From: Streptomyces sp. NBC_00414
Lineage (GTDB): Bacteria > Actinomycetota > Actinomycetes > Streptomycetales > Streptomycetaceae
Assembly (NCBI RefSeq): GCF_036038375.1
Contig: NZ_CP107935.1
Coordinates: forward strand, 7,006,001 to 7,070,000
DNA length: 64,000 nt
Reading direction: 5' to 3'
Below are positions 33,458-41,944 of the stretch, piece by piece; the stretch's first letter is position 1, and each line of letters starts with the position of its first letter. The translations under genes were made by a program, and so were the position numbers. The notes below the pieces were generated by a model. The model saw nothing but the letters and a program-made list of their open reading frames with translations, was not told where the DNA came from and searched no databases.

Positions 33458-33614
33458 GAAGCCCAGGCTTAAGGGTTATGTCCGGAAAGTCAACGTGGAC
33501 GCACACGGTCACTCGGTACACCCTGGGGTGTGCCGAGTCTTCCGCTTCTGGGGGCGCGGGGAGCGATCGGCCCTCACGCACCCGCTGCCGAACCACTACG
33601 TAAGGAGCCCCCAC

Positions 33615-33827
33615 ATGACCAGCGCAGCGACAGCGCACCGCACGCCCGCCGTCGAGGCCTGCCCGTACTGCGGGTGGCCGGACCGTGCGGAGCCGTTCCA
33701 GGTGGTGTCCCGGCACGGCACCGCCGGGGGTCACACGGTGTGGACCCGTTGCGGGTGCGGCTCGCTCCAGGTACGGGTCGTCGACGCGCGGGGCATGCGG
33801 GTGCTCAGCCGTAGTGGGCGGGGGTGA
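33615..33827 (+). CDS. Small zinc-ribbon-like protein
   Basis: 70 aa with a strong AAGGAG 6 bp before the ATG. Two metal-binding knuckles are visible: CPYCG (Cys16, Cys19) and CGCG (Cys46, Cys48), separated by a beta-rich stretch (FQVVSRHGTAGGHTVWTRC). The last residues are basic. This is a one-domain zinc ribbon of unknown partner; similar small proteins occur widely in streptomycetes. Function cannot be assigned. Confidence 0.75.
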   Translation: MTSAATAHRTPAVEACPYCGWPDRAEPFQVVSRHGTAGGHTVWTRCGCGSLQVRVVDARGMRVLSRSGRG

Positions 33828-33835
33828 GTGTTCGG

Positions 33836-33958
33836 TGCGGGCCGGTGGGGGCTTGTCGCGCCGTTCCCCGCGCCCCTGAGGGCGAAAAGCTGGGGCGCAG
33901 CCCTGCTTTTCAGGGGCGCGGGGAACGGCGCGGGCGACCCCCACCGGCCCGCACTCGA
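33836..33958. repeat. Intergenic palindromic repeat with 23-bp perfect arms
   Basis: Inner arms 33857-33879 and 33910-33932 are perfect complements, extended outward by gggccggtggggg and cccccaccggccc. It lies between the convergent zinc-ribbon and dioxygenase genes and should act as a two-way transcription barrier. Confidence 0.8.
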
Positions 33959-33969
33959 CGAGTGGCCGA

Positions 33970-34731
33970 TCAGGAGGTCTCGACGCCCAGCGTCAAGGAA
34001 CCCGCGTACCCCGCCGTCGTCGAACTGCCCAGCGCTGTCAAGGTCAGCAGCCCGGAGGCCGCACCACCGTCGTCATAGATCCCGTCCTGCGCGAGCGTGG
34101 TCCGCGGCACGGTGTTCGCCGCGTACACCGGCACCGCCGCCACCCTCGTGGTGATGGCCTCGTCGAAGAACAGCTGCCCGGTGTGCAGTTCCTGACCGCC
34201 CTCGAACGAGCCGTCGGAGGTCAGCGTGACGTCGGTGTGCACCTTGATGTGGATGTGGATGCAGCGCCCTCGGTACCAGCCCGGGTAGATGGTGGTGATC
34301 TTCGCGACGCCGTCGGCGCCCGTGAGCACCCCGCCCCGCAGGAAGGTGCCGTTGTCGGGCTCGTCGTGTCCGTTGCCGCCGACGAACCCGGAGTACTCGC
34401 CGAGTGCGTCGCAGTGCCAGATCTCCACCAGCGCGCTGTCGAGCGGGGCACAGGTGTCGTCGTCGACGACGGTGAGCGTGAGCTTCAGCGGAATGCCGGT
34501 CTTGTCCTCGTGGATGTCGGCGCGGACGAGTTGTCCGTCGAGGTAGTAGGGGCCTTCGGTCATCTCCTTCGTGAGGGTGCAGACGGCCGCGGCGGCGGCC
34601 GGCTGCTGGTCGGCAGCCGTAGTGGGGGCCGTGGTGGAGGCCTCGGGGAGCGTGGCACCGACGGCCAGTGTGGCCGCGGTGGCGCCCGTGGCGATGAGCA
34701 CGGTTCGACGTCCGATCGATGTGTCTGTCAT
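33970..34731 (-). CDS. Exported intradiol ring-cleavage dioxygenase
   Basis: 253 aa from the ATG at 34731. Tat signal IGRRTVLIATGATAATLAVGA (split at RR8-9). The catalytic domain shows TEGPYYLDGQLVR, LVEIWHCDALGEYSGF and YPGWYRGRCIHIHIKV, which supply the two Tyr and two His (159, 161) that hold the non-haem Fe(III). Family members open catechol or protocatechuate rings between the hydroxyls. Secreted versions in soil streptomycetes are thought to act on lignin-derived or plant phenolics. No carbohydrate-binding domain is attached. Isolated between a repeat and the GH43 promoter region. Confidence 0.85.
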   Translation of the reverse strand: MTDTSIGRRTVLIATGATAATLAVGATLPEASTTAPTTAADQQPAAAAAVCTLTKEMTEGPYYLDGQLVRADIHEDKTGIPLKLTLTVVDDDTCAPLDSALVEIWHCDALGEYSGFVGGNGHDEPDNGTFLRGGVLTGADGVAKITTIYPGWYRGRCIHIHIKVHTDVTLTSDGSFEGGQELHTGQLFFDEAITTRVAAVPVYAANTVPRTTLAQDGIYDDGGAASGLLTLTALGSSTTAGYAGSLTLGVETS

Positions 34732-34870
34732 GAACACGGCACCGTAGAAACGGAATCTGTCGAATCGCTGTGGGTTGGGCAAAGTGACGATACGTCAAGT
34801 CTCTTGTGAGACAGCCGGGGCGCCGAAAAACTTTCGATGATTACCGGGGCGCGAGGGGCTGTGCGAACCG

Positions 34871-34946
34871 TTGACGCGCAAGGGGTTCGATTCTACGTTC
34901 CGGTTCATCCCGTTCGAAGTCATGACCAATGTCCGTGGTTTCGAAC
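34871..34946 (+). promoter_or_regulatory. Promoter with two IclR-type operators for the GH43 pair
   Basis: TTGACG (34871-34876), 17-bp spacer, TACGTT (34894-34899), then gttcgaagtcatgacc (34912-34927) and gtccgtggtttcgaac (34931-34946), each matching one half of GTTCGAAATTTCGAAC strongly. The block starting gcgaacc(g)ttgacg closely resembles the promoter at 23.66 kb. Confidence 0.6.
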
Positions 34947-34958
34947 GGACCCCTCACT

Positions 34959-35009
34959 CGTCAACTCTCTCCACCCGTCAACTCTCTCCACCCGTCGACT
35001 CCCCCCACT
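34959..35009. repeat. 17-bp tandem repeat in the GH43 leader
   Basis: cgtcaactctctccacc at 34959 and 34976 (identical), with a diverged third copy at 34993, placed between the operators and the ribosome binding site. It will be part of the mRNA leader. Confidence 0.8.
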
Positions 35010-35024
35010 CGTAGGAGGATCCGC

Positions 35025-36029
35025 GTGAGCCGCACCTCCAGCAGGACTTCTCACAGCAAGGGCCGCCGTACGGGCCGCAGGACCGCCCTCCTCGCCCTCC
35101 CCGCGGCGGTCCTGCTCGCCCTCGTCCCCACCACCGCCTCCGCGTACCCGAACCCGGGCACCGTCACCGGCTCGACAGTCGTCCACGACCCGACGATGAT
35201 CCGCACCTCGTCCGGCCAGTACCTCCTGTACGCGACCGGCGGCGGCCTCGGTTACAGGACGTCGGCCAACCGGATCGCCTTCAGCGCGGGCTCCGACGCC
35301 TTCGGCACCAAGCCGGGCTGGTGGTCGTCGTACGCGACCGAGGCATGGGCGCCCGACATCTCGTACCAGGGCGGCAAGTACCTGATGTACTACGCCGTCT
35401 CGACCTTCGGCTCGAACAGGTCGGCCATCGGTCTCGCCGGTTCGACGACCGGGCTGCCGGGCTCCTGGAGCGACTACGGGACGGTCTACACGTCCACCAC
35501 CTCCAGCGACTACAACGCCATCGACCCCAACCTCTTCGTCGACAGCGACGGCAAGTGGTGGCTGTCCTTCGGCAGTTGGTGGACCGGGCTGAAAATGATC
35601 CAGATCAACCCGTCGACCGGCAAACAGCTCTCGACCAACACCACGCGCTACTCGATCGCGTCCCGCCCGACCGGCACCAAGGCCGTCGAGGCGCCGTACA
35701 TCGTCAAGCGGGGCGGCTACTACTACCTGTTCGCCTCGTACGACACCTGCTGCGCCGGCACCAGCTCCACGTACAAGGTCAAGGTCGGCCGGGCCACCAG
35801 CGTCACCGGGCCGTACTACGACAAGAACGGCGTCTCCCTGATGAACAACGGAGGCACGCCGGTGCTGGAGTCGCACGGCCGGTACATCGGCCCCGGCGGT
35901 CAGTCGATCATGGCGGACTCGGACGGCGACCTGATCGTCTACCACTACTACGACGGCCAGGACAACGGCACTCCCAAGCTCGGTATCAACCTCCTGAACT
36001 GGAGCACCGGATGGCCCGTCGCCTACTGA
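35025..36029 (+). CDS. Secreted GH43 endo-1,5-alpha-L-arabinanase (paralogue of 27027)
   Basis: 334 aa from the GTG at 35025 (TAGGAGGA upstream). The N-terminus is long and basic with RRTGRR-type residues before a hydrophobic core and TASA cut site near 40, possibly Tat-dependent. Catalytic triad: Asp55 in VVHDPT, Asp167 in AIDPNL and Glu222 in VEAPYI; the arabinanase segment YDTCCAGTSSTYKVKVGRA is present. It shares the plan of the 27027 enzyme but differs enough to have its own product range. It overlaps the next GH43 gene by 19 bp. Confidence 0.9.
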   Translation: MSRTSSRTSHSKGRRTGRRTALLALPAAVLLALVPTTASAYPNPGTVTGSTVVHDPTMIRTSSGQYLLYATGGGLGYRTSANRIAFSAGSDAFGTKPGWWSSYATEAWAPDISYQGGKYLMYYAVSTFGSNRSAIGLAGSTTGLPGSWSDYGTVYTSTTSSDYNAIDPNLFVDSDGKWWLSFGSWWTGLKMIQINPSTGKQLSTNTTRYSIASRPTGTKAVEAPYIVKRGGYYYLFASYDTCCAGTSSTYKVKVGRATSVTGPYYDKNGVSLMNNGGTPVLESHGRYIGPGGQSIMADSDGDLIVYHYYDGQDNGTPKLGINLLNWSTGWPVAY

Positions 36030-37444
36030 CCCTGCTCGCCGCGCTGCTGATGGCCCTGTCGCTCGGGCAGTCGTCGGCGGGCGCGGCCACGTTCGCCAAT
36101 CCGGTCAAGTCGGTGAAGGGCGCCGACCCCTGGATCTCGTACCACGACGGCAACTACTACCTGGTGACGACGAGTTGGACCGACGTCATCACCATGCGCA
36201 AGTCGCCGACCCTGGGCGGGCTGTCGACCGCGCCCAGCGTGCAGGTGTGGAAGGGCGACGCGGCCTCGCGCTGCTGCAACATCTGGGCGCCCGAGCTCTA
36301 CTACTCCGGCGGCAAGTGGTACCTGTACTTCGTCGCCGGGCAGAACATCGCCGACTACAACCCGACCCAGCGCACCCACGTCCTGGAGAGCTCCGGGTCC
36401 GACCCGATGGGGCCGTACACGTACAAGAACCAGCTCAACAGCGCCTGGATGCTGGACCCGAGCGTCCTGAACCTGAACGGGCAGCTGTATCTGCTGGGCA
36501 GCGCGAGCGGCGGGACGCAGAACCTCGTCATCGCGCCGATGTCCAACCCGTACACGCTCAGCGGGTCCTTCTCGACGATCTCCACGCCGACGTACGACTG
36601 GGAGAAGTCGGGCGGGACGGTGAACGAAGGGCCCGAAGTGCTCCAGCGGAACGGGGTCACGCGGATCATCTACTCCGCGAGCGGCTGCTGGACCCCCGAC
36701 TACAAGCTCGGGCAGCTGACCCTGACCGGCTCCAACCCGCTCTCCGCGTCCTCCTGGACGAAGAAGTCCACACCGGTCTTCCAGCGCAACGACAGCGCGG
36801 GGGTGTACGGGCCCGGGCACAACGGGTTCTTCAACTCGCCTGACGGCAGCGAGAGTTGGATCGTCTACCACGCCAACGACAGCGCGGGCGACGGCTGTGA
36901 CAACGGGCGGACGACCCGGGCGCAGAAGTTCACGTGGAACTCCGACGGGTCGCCGAACCTCGGTGCGCCGGTCGCGCTCGGGGCGAGTCTGGCGGGGCCG
37001 TCGGGGGAGCCGTCGAGCACGTCCACGACGTACACGCTGACCAACCGGAACAGCGGCAAGTGCCTTGAGGTGGCCGGTGGTTCGACCGCCGACGGGGCCA
37101 ATGTGCAGCAGTACGCGTGCAACGGCGGCAGCCATCAGAAGTGGCGGGTGGAGGACCGGGGCGACGACACGAGCCGGCTGGTGAACGTGGGGTCCGGGAA
37201 GGTGCTCGACACGGCGGACTGCTCCTCCGCCGACGGGGCGGATCTGCGGCAGTGGGCCTGGCTCGACAACACCTGTCAGCGGTTCCGGTTCCTCACCACC
37301 GGCGGGGGGTTCGTCCGGATCGTCAACCAGGCGACGGGGAAGGTGGCGGATGTCGCCGACTGCTCCTCCGCCGACGGGGCGGACGTCCGCCAGTGGACTT
37401 GGCTGAACAACAACTGCCAGCAGTGGCGCTTCACCGCGGGCTAG
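36011..37444 (+). CDS. Secreted GH43 arabinofuranosidase/arabinanase with C-terminal ricin-type (CBM13-like) domain
   Basis: 477 aa. Signal peptide MARRLLTLLAALLMALSLGQSSAGA. GH43 domain about 27-335 with Asp39 (GADPWI), Asp149 (MLDPSV) and Glu206 (NEGPEV) as the catalytic set. It is of a different subfamily from the two arabinanases and looks like the exo-acting or branch-removing type (inference). From about 347 a ricin-B-type trefoil follows, with NRNSGKCLEV, a VGSGKVLDTADCSS / ATGKVADVADCSS pair and QW motifs, likely to bind arabinan or xylan. Its ATG lies inside the previous gene (19-bp overlap), so translation is coupled. Confidence 0.88.
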   Translation: MARRLLTLLAALLMALSLGQSSAGAATFANPVKSVKGADPWISYHDGNYYLVTTSWTDVITMRKSPTLGGLSTAPSVQVWKGDAASRCCNIWAPELYYSGGKWYLYFVAGQNIADYNPTQRTHVLESSGSDPMGPYTYKNQLNSAWMLDPSVLNLNGQLYLLGSASGGTQNLVIAPMSNPYTLSGSFSTISTPTYDWEKSGGTVNEGPEVLQRNGVTRIIYSASGCWTPDYKLGQLTLTGSNPLSASSWTKKSTPVFQRNDSAGVYGPGHNGFFNSPDGSESWIVYHANDSAGDGCDNGRTTRAQKFTWNSDGSPNLGAPVALGASLAGPSGEPSSTSTTYTLTNRNSGKCLEVAGGSTADGANVQQYACNGGSHQKWRVEDRGDDTSRLVNVGSGKVLDTADCSSADGADLRQWAWLDNTCQRFRFLTTGGGFVRIVNQATGKVADVADCSSADGADVRQWTWLNNNCQQWRFTAG

Positions 37445-37785
37445 CGGTGGGGGTCGGTACGTCGGCTGCGGGCCGGTGGGGGTGCGCTACAGGATCGCGC
37501 CGTTCCCCGCGCCCCTAAAAGCCCCGCGCCGGTTCGTCACCTGCGGGCCGGCCGCGCAGTTCCCCGCGCCCCTGAAAGACTGCGCCGTTCCCCGCGCCCC
37601 TAAAAACCCCCGCGCCCCAGGCACCCAGGGGCGCTGGGAACGGCGCAGTCTTTGAGCGGCACGCACAGCGCCGCGGTGCTTTAAGGGGCGCGGGGAACGG
37701 CGCAGTCTTTGAGCGGTGCGCACAACGCCGCGGTACTCCAGGGGCGCGGGGAACGGCGCAATCCTTTACGGGAGCCCCACCGGCC
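37445..37785. repeat. 341-nt gap filled with tandem copies of the intergenic palindrome
   Basis: No gene. At least six arms of the gcgccgttccccgcgcccc family in both orientations. Between about 37636 and 37755 a unit of roughly 60-70 bp (ggggcgcggggaacggcgcagtctttgagcgg plus a gcgcac...gccgcggt segment) is directly duplicated. It lies between the convergent GH43 and aminotransferase genes and probably blocks read-through in both directions. Confidence 0.8.
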
Positions 37786-39366
37786 TCAGCCGACCCGGTT
37801 CACCCCGCCGGCCGCAGGCCACCCCGCTCCGTTGGACGAGCCCGGCGTGTTGGGCCAGCCACCGGGCTGCTGCTGAGGCACCGGCTGCGGCTGCGGCATC
37901 GCCTGGGGCTGTGGGGGGAACCCCTGCTGCGGATACTGCGGCTGCCCCTGAGCCGCCACGGCGGTCAGCCCACCCGGCATCCCCGTGGTGCCCCGCGTCT
38001 GCGCCGCGGTCAACGGCTGCGGCTGCCCGACCATGCCGTTGGCCGCCGCCACGAGCGGCTGCGGCTGCTGAGGCAGTTGCTGCGGCACCTGCTGGGGCAT
38101 CTGCTGAGGCTGGGGCTGGGGCACCATTCCGTTCGCCGCGCCCGCGAGCCCCGGATAGCCGTGCCCGTTGGTCGAACCGACGAGCCGGTCGACCGCCGCC
38201 GTACCCGAGCTGTAGCCGGTCCCCTGGCTCAGTTCGGGCACCGCGGCACCCCGCCGGGTGGTTCCGTAGAGCACCGACTCCAGGCCGACCACCAGGCGGC
38301 GCACGTCCTCCTGCGGGCGTACCACGAGCCGCACGAAGCGACTGGACGAGCCGATCTTGTTGCCGCACTCGCGGACCAGGATCCGGTGCTCGGTGAGCAG
38401 TCGGTCCCGGACCACGGTGCCCTCGGCGCCCACGGGGAGGCGCACGAAGAGGAAGTTGCCCTGCGAGGGGTAGACCGTGAGGCCGGGCAGCGTGGAGAGC
38501 TGGCGCGCCATGTCGAGCCGGTCGCGGCGCACCATGTGCAGGCTCTCCACGTACTCGGCCCCGTAGTCCTTGAGCATGAAGACCACGGTCTCCGCGAAGG
38601 CGTTCAGGTTCCACTTCGGCAGCATCGAGCGGATCTTGCCCGCCAGGCCCGGGTTGGCCACCATGTAGCCGAACCGCACGCCATGCAGACCGAAGTTCTT
38701 GCCGAGGCTGCGCAGCACGATGACGTTGGGGCGCATCACCGCCTCCTCGACGATGCTCGGCTCGTTCTCCGCGTCGGCGAACTCCAGGAACGACTCGTCG
38801 ATGACGATCAGGTCGAGGTCGGCGAGCGCGTCGCAGAAGGCCAGGATCGTCTGCTTGGGGAGGAAGCCGCCGTCGGGGTTGTTCGGGTTGCAGATGACGG
38901 CCGCGCGGGTGCCCCTGGAGCGGATGAACTGGATGTACTGCGCCGGGTCGAGGGCGAAGCCGTTGCTCTCCTGGAGCGGGAACATGTCGACGCGCTTGCC
39001 GGTCTCCAGCGGCTGGTCGGTCCAGCGGCCGAAGGTGGGGACGGGGATGGCGAGCGACTCCCGGACCAGCAGATGGTCGATCCAGGTGATCAGTTCCGTC
39101 GAGCCGTTGCCCATCGCCACGCACTGCGGGGGAAGTTGCAGCAGGTTGCACAGCTCGGCGGTGATGGTGTCGGCGCTGCTCGGGTAGTACGTGATGATGT
39201 CGCGCAGCCGGCTGGTCAGCTCGTCCATCATCCTCGGCGAGGGAAAGTACGGATTGCACGGGATACAGAAGTCCACCGGACCCGCCTCCCCGCTCTCTCG
39301 TGCCAGCGCGGCCATCGAGGGGCTGTGCGCGCCGGTGCGGAACAGCGAGGTGACATTGTCGGCCAT
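37786..39366 (-). CDS. HisC/CobD-like PLP-dependent aminotransferase with long Gln/Pro-rich tail
   Basis: 526 aa. Residues 1-370 are a class I/II aminotransferase of the histidinol-phosphate/threonine-phosphate type: NPNNPDGG (160-167), Asp190 for the PLP ring nitrogen, Lys223 in RSLGKNFGLHG for the Schiff base, Arg231, and Arg350 for the substrate carboxylate or phosphate. The N-terminal half has GNGSTELI (86-93). Residues 371-526 form a low-complexity tail rich in Q, P, G and N (runs such as PQPQPQQMPQQVPQQ), which is not part of the catalytic fold. GGAGGG precedes the ATG. It is neither in a histidine nor a cobalamin cluster; substrate unknown. Confidence 0.85.
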   Translation of the reverse strand: MADNVTSLFRTGAHSPSMAALARESGEAGPVDFCIPCNPYFPSPRMMDELTSRLRDIITYYPSSADTITAELCNLLQLPPQCVAMGNGSTELITWIDHLLVRESLAIPVPTFGRWTDQPLETGKRVDMFPLQESNGFALDPAQYIQFIRSRGTRAAVICNPNNPDGGFLPKQTILAFCDALADLDLIVIDESFLEFADAENEPSIVEEAVMRPNVIVLRSLGKNFGLHGVRFGYMVANPGLAGKIRSMLPKWNLNAFAETVVFMLKDYGAEYVESLHMVRRDRLDMARQLSTLPGLTVYPSQGNFLFVRLPVGAEGTVVRDRLLTEHRILVRECGNKIGSSSRFVRLVVRPQEDVRRLVVGLESVLYGTTRRGAAVPELSQGTGYSSGTAAVDRLVGSTNGHGYPGLAGAANGMVPQPQPQQMPQQVPQQLPQQPQPLVAAANGMVGQPQPLTAAQTRGTTGMPGGLTAVAAQGQPQYPQQGFPPQPQAMPQPQPVPQQQPGGWPNTPGSSNGAGWPAAGGVNRVG

Positions 39367-39518
39367 GGACCCTCCGTCCTTGAGGGGCGGCCCGAGCGGG
39401 TACGCGGGCGGCGGCCCGAGCGGGGATACCCGGGCCGCCTCTAAGTACGTGCGCCTGTGTGCCCCTGTTCAACGACTGTGAATCGATGTGGAAGTTGTGA
39501 ACCACCTGTGAAGAGTGG

Positions 39519-40565
39519 TCACATGTTGAACGAATGGACCGTCGTCGACCGGTACGTCCCGCCGGGCCTGAGAACGGTCGAGGGGAACTCCGGGCGGTTC
39601 GGCGAGTCGGGGAAGTGCTGGGTCTCCAGGCACACCGCGTCGCCCTGCCGGTAGACCCGGCCGCCGGGTCCGACGAGGTCTCCGTCCAGGAAGTTTCCGG
39701 TGTAGAGCTGCATGCCCGGCTCGGTCGTCGCGATCTTCAGGGTGCGGCCGGAGACCGGCTCCCTGAGGTGCGCGATGTGCTCGGGGCGCGCCGTGAGTCC
39801 CTTGTCCAGGACCATGTTGTGGTCGATGCCCTTGGCGTACAGCAGTTGCGGATCGTCCCGCCGCAGGTCCGCCCCGAGCGTCTTCGGCGTACGGAAGTCG
39901 AAGGCGGTGCCCGCGACCTCGGCGAGCTCCCCGGTGGGGACGAGCCCGGCGTCGACCGGCGTGTAGCGGGACGCGGCGACCGTCAGCACATGGTCGTGGA
40001 CGGAGCCGCTGCCCTCGCCGGCCAGGTTCCAGTACACGTGGTTGGTGAGGTTGACGACGGTGGCCCGGTCGGTGGTCGCCTCGTAGTCGACCCGCCAGTC
40101 GCCCTGCCCGGTGAGGGTGTAGGTGACCTTCGTGGTCAGCGTGCCGGGGTAGCCCATCTCGCCGTCGGGGCTGGTGCGGCGCAGGACCAGGCCCACGTCG
40201 GAGCCGGACTCGTAACCCTCCACGTCCCAGATGCGCCGGTCGAAGCCCTCGGGCCCGCCGTGCAGGTTGTGGCCGCCGTCGTTGACGGGCAGCCGGAAGT
40301 CCTCACCGTCGAGGGCGAACCGGCCCTTGGCGATGCGGTTGCCGTAGCGGCCGATGATCGCGCCGAAGTAGGGGCTGGACGTCTCGTACGCCTCGACGGT
40401 GTCGAAACCGAGCGAGACGTTGGTGTACCCGCCGTCGCGGTCGGGGAGTTCCAGGGACTGGACGATGCCGCCGTAACTGAGGACCTTCAGCCGCGTGCCG
40501 CCGTTCTCAAGCGACCAGCGGTGGACCTTCGTTCCGTCGGCGAGTTCGCCAAAGAGTTCTTTCAC
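39519..40565 (-). CDS. galM: Aldose 1-epimerase (mutarotase)
   Basis: 348 aa with a GTG start at 40565. Mutarotase landmarks: GRYGNRIAKGRF, NLHGGPEGFDRRIW, LTNHVYWNL with the catalytic His, DHNMVLDK and a late AVCLETQHFPDSPNRPEFP with the base Glu. It interconverts alpha and beta forms of free aldoses, such as the galactose or arabinose brought in by the importer encoded just upstream. A strong hairpin terminator lies between the permease gene and galM, so most expression probably comes from its own promoter or limited read-through. Confidence 0.92.
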   Translation of the reverse strand: MKELFGELADGTKVHRWSLENGGTRLKVLSYGGIVQSLELPDRDGGYTNVSLGFDTVEAYETSSPYFGAIIGRYGNRIAKGRFALDGEDFRLPVNDGGHNLHGGPEGFDRRIWDVEGYESGSDVGLVLRRTSPDGEMGYPGTLTTKVTYTLTGQGDWRVDYEATTDRATVVNLTNHVYWNLAGEGSGSVHDHVLTVAASRYTPVDAGLVPTGELAEVAGTAFDFRTPKTLGADLRRDDPQLLYAKGIDHNMVLDKGLTARPEHIAHLREPVSGRTLKIATTEPGMQLYTGNFLDGDLVGPGGRVYRQGDAVCLETQHFPDSPNRPEFPSTVLRPGGTYRSTTVHSFNM

Positions 40566-40648
40566 CGGTTCCTGATCTTCCCGAGACGTGGACTGTTCCT
40601 GCGACGTGTGCTTTTCCTGTCGCGCACAAAGAAAAGCACAAAGAAAAA

Positions 40649-40683
40649 TGGGGCCCCGTGGACGGTACGTCCACGGGGCCCCA
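40649..40683 (-). terminator. Intrinsic terminator of the chvE-mmsA-mmsB operon
   Basis: Perfect 15-bp arms (tggggccccgtggac at 40649-40663; complement at 40669-40683) with a 5-nt loop. Read leftward it is followed by TTTTTCTTTG, a real U-tract, which is rare in this GC-rich genome. It lies just after the mmsB stop. Confidence 0.9.
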
Positions 40684-40691
40684 CCTGCACG

Positions 40692-41939
40692 TTACGAGCC
40701 GACCTTGCGCTTGTTCCAGACGTCGAAGCCGACCGCCAGGAGCAGCACCAGGCCCTTGATGACCTGCTGCCAGTCGCTGCCGACGCCGACGAGGTTCATG
40801 CCGTTGTTGAGGACACCCAGCACGACACCACCGATGATCGCGCCGAGGACGGTGCCCACACCGCCGCTCATCGACGCGCCGCCGATGAACGACGCGGCGA
40901 TCGCCTCCAGTTCGAAGTTCACACCGGCCTTGGGCGAGGCCGCGTTGAAGCGGGCCGCGAAGACCAGACCGGCGAGCGCCGCGAGCATGCCCATGTTGAG
41001 GAAGACCAGGAAGGTGACCTTCTTGTCCCGCACACCGGAGAGCTTCGCGGCGGGCAGGTTGCCGCCGATCGCGTAGATGTGGCGGCCGATGACGGCGTTG
41101 CGCATCACGTAGCCGAAGCCGACGACGAGGACGCCGAGGATGATCAGCACCACCGGCGCGCCCTTGTAGCTGGCGAGCATCATCGTCACCGTGAGCACCG
41201 CGGCGGCCAGGGCCACGATCTTCAGCAGGAACAGCTTGAACGGCGGCACGTCGAGCGCGAACTCCTGCTGCCGCCTGCGGTCACGGAACTCCTGCAGCAC
41301 GATGAACGCGATCACGGCGAAGCCGAGCAGCAGCGTGAGGTTGTGGTAGTTGGTGTCCGGGCCGACCTCGGGGAGGAAGCCGTTGGAGACCTTCTGCAGA
41401 CCCTCGGGGAACGGGCCGAGCGTCTGGCCCTCCAGGAAGATCTCCGTCAGACCGCGGAAGGTCAGCATTCCCGCCAGGGTGACGATGAAGGACGGTATGC
41501 CGAGATACGCGATGAAGAAGCCTTGCGCGGCTCCCGCGGCGGCGCCCAGGAGCAGGCACAGCACCACGGCGATCGGCCAGTCGAGGTCGTGCTTGACCAT
41601 CAGCACGGCCGCCACCGCGCCCACGAAGGCGGTGAGCGAGCCGACCGACAGGTCGATGTGGCCCGCGATGATGACGAGCATCATGCCGATCGCGAGGATC
41701 AGGATGTAGCTGTTCTGCAGCACCAGGTTGGAGACGTTGCGCGGGAGCAGCAGGTCGCCGTCGGTCCACACCGCGAACAGCACCACGATCAGGCCCAGCG
41801 CGATCAGCATGCCGTACTGCCGCATGTTGCGGCGCATGCCGTCGACCATCAGCTGCAGCAGGCCGTCGCCGCCGCCTGTCGAGCCGCCCTTGCCGGCGGG
41901 GGCCGGCGCGGGGGACTTGGCGGTCACATTCGTGCTCAT
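40692..41939 (-). CDS. mmsB: Multiple-monosaccharide ABC transporter permease (GguB/MmsB)
   Basis: 415 aa with about ten membrane helices. The N-terminus is an Ala/Pro/Gly-rich cytoplasmic stretch, then RNMRQYGMLIALGLIVVLFAVW. The BPD_transp_2 signature GHIDLSVGSLTAFVGAVAAVL and a later GGASMSGGVGTVLGAIIGGVVLGVLNNGMNL are diagnostic for the ribose/xylose/galactose permease group. It lies 5 bp after the mmsA stop; the operon ends at the terminator that follows. It moves monosaccharides delivered by the ChvE-like lipoprotein. Confidence 0.92.
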   Translation of the reverse strand: MSTNVTAKSPAPAPAGKGGSTGGGDGLLQLMVDGMRRNMRQYGMLIALGLIVVLFAVWTDGDLLLPRNVSNLVLQNSYILILAIGMMLVIIAGHIDLSVGSLTAFVGAVAAVLMVKHDLDWPIAVVLCLLLGAAAGAAQGFFIAYLGIPSFIVTLAGMLTFRGLTEIFLEGQTLGPFPEGLQKVSNGFLPEVGPDTNYHNLTLLLGFAVIAFIVLQEFRDRRRQQEFALDVPPFKLFLLKIVALAAAVLTVTMMLASYKGAPVVLIILGVLVVGFGYVMRNAVIGRHIYAIGGNLPAAKLSGVRDKKVTFLVFLNMGMLAALAGLVFAARFNAASPKAGVNFELEAIAASFIGGASMSGGVGTVLGAIIGGVVLGVLNNGMNLVGVGSDWQQVIKGLVLLLAVGFDVWNKRKVGS

Positions 41940-41944
41940 CGGTC

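Noticed and set aside
34929..35024. Longer start for the first GH43 gene of the pair
   Set aside because: It would translate the operator and the 17-bp repeats; the GTG at 35025 has an excellent ribosome site and a normal signal peptide.
37445..37785. Repeat cluster as a CRISPR array
   Set aside because: Units are long palindromes of unequal spacing with no constant spacers and no cas genes nearby.
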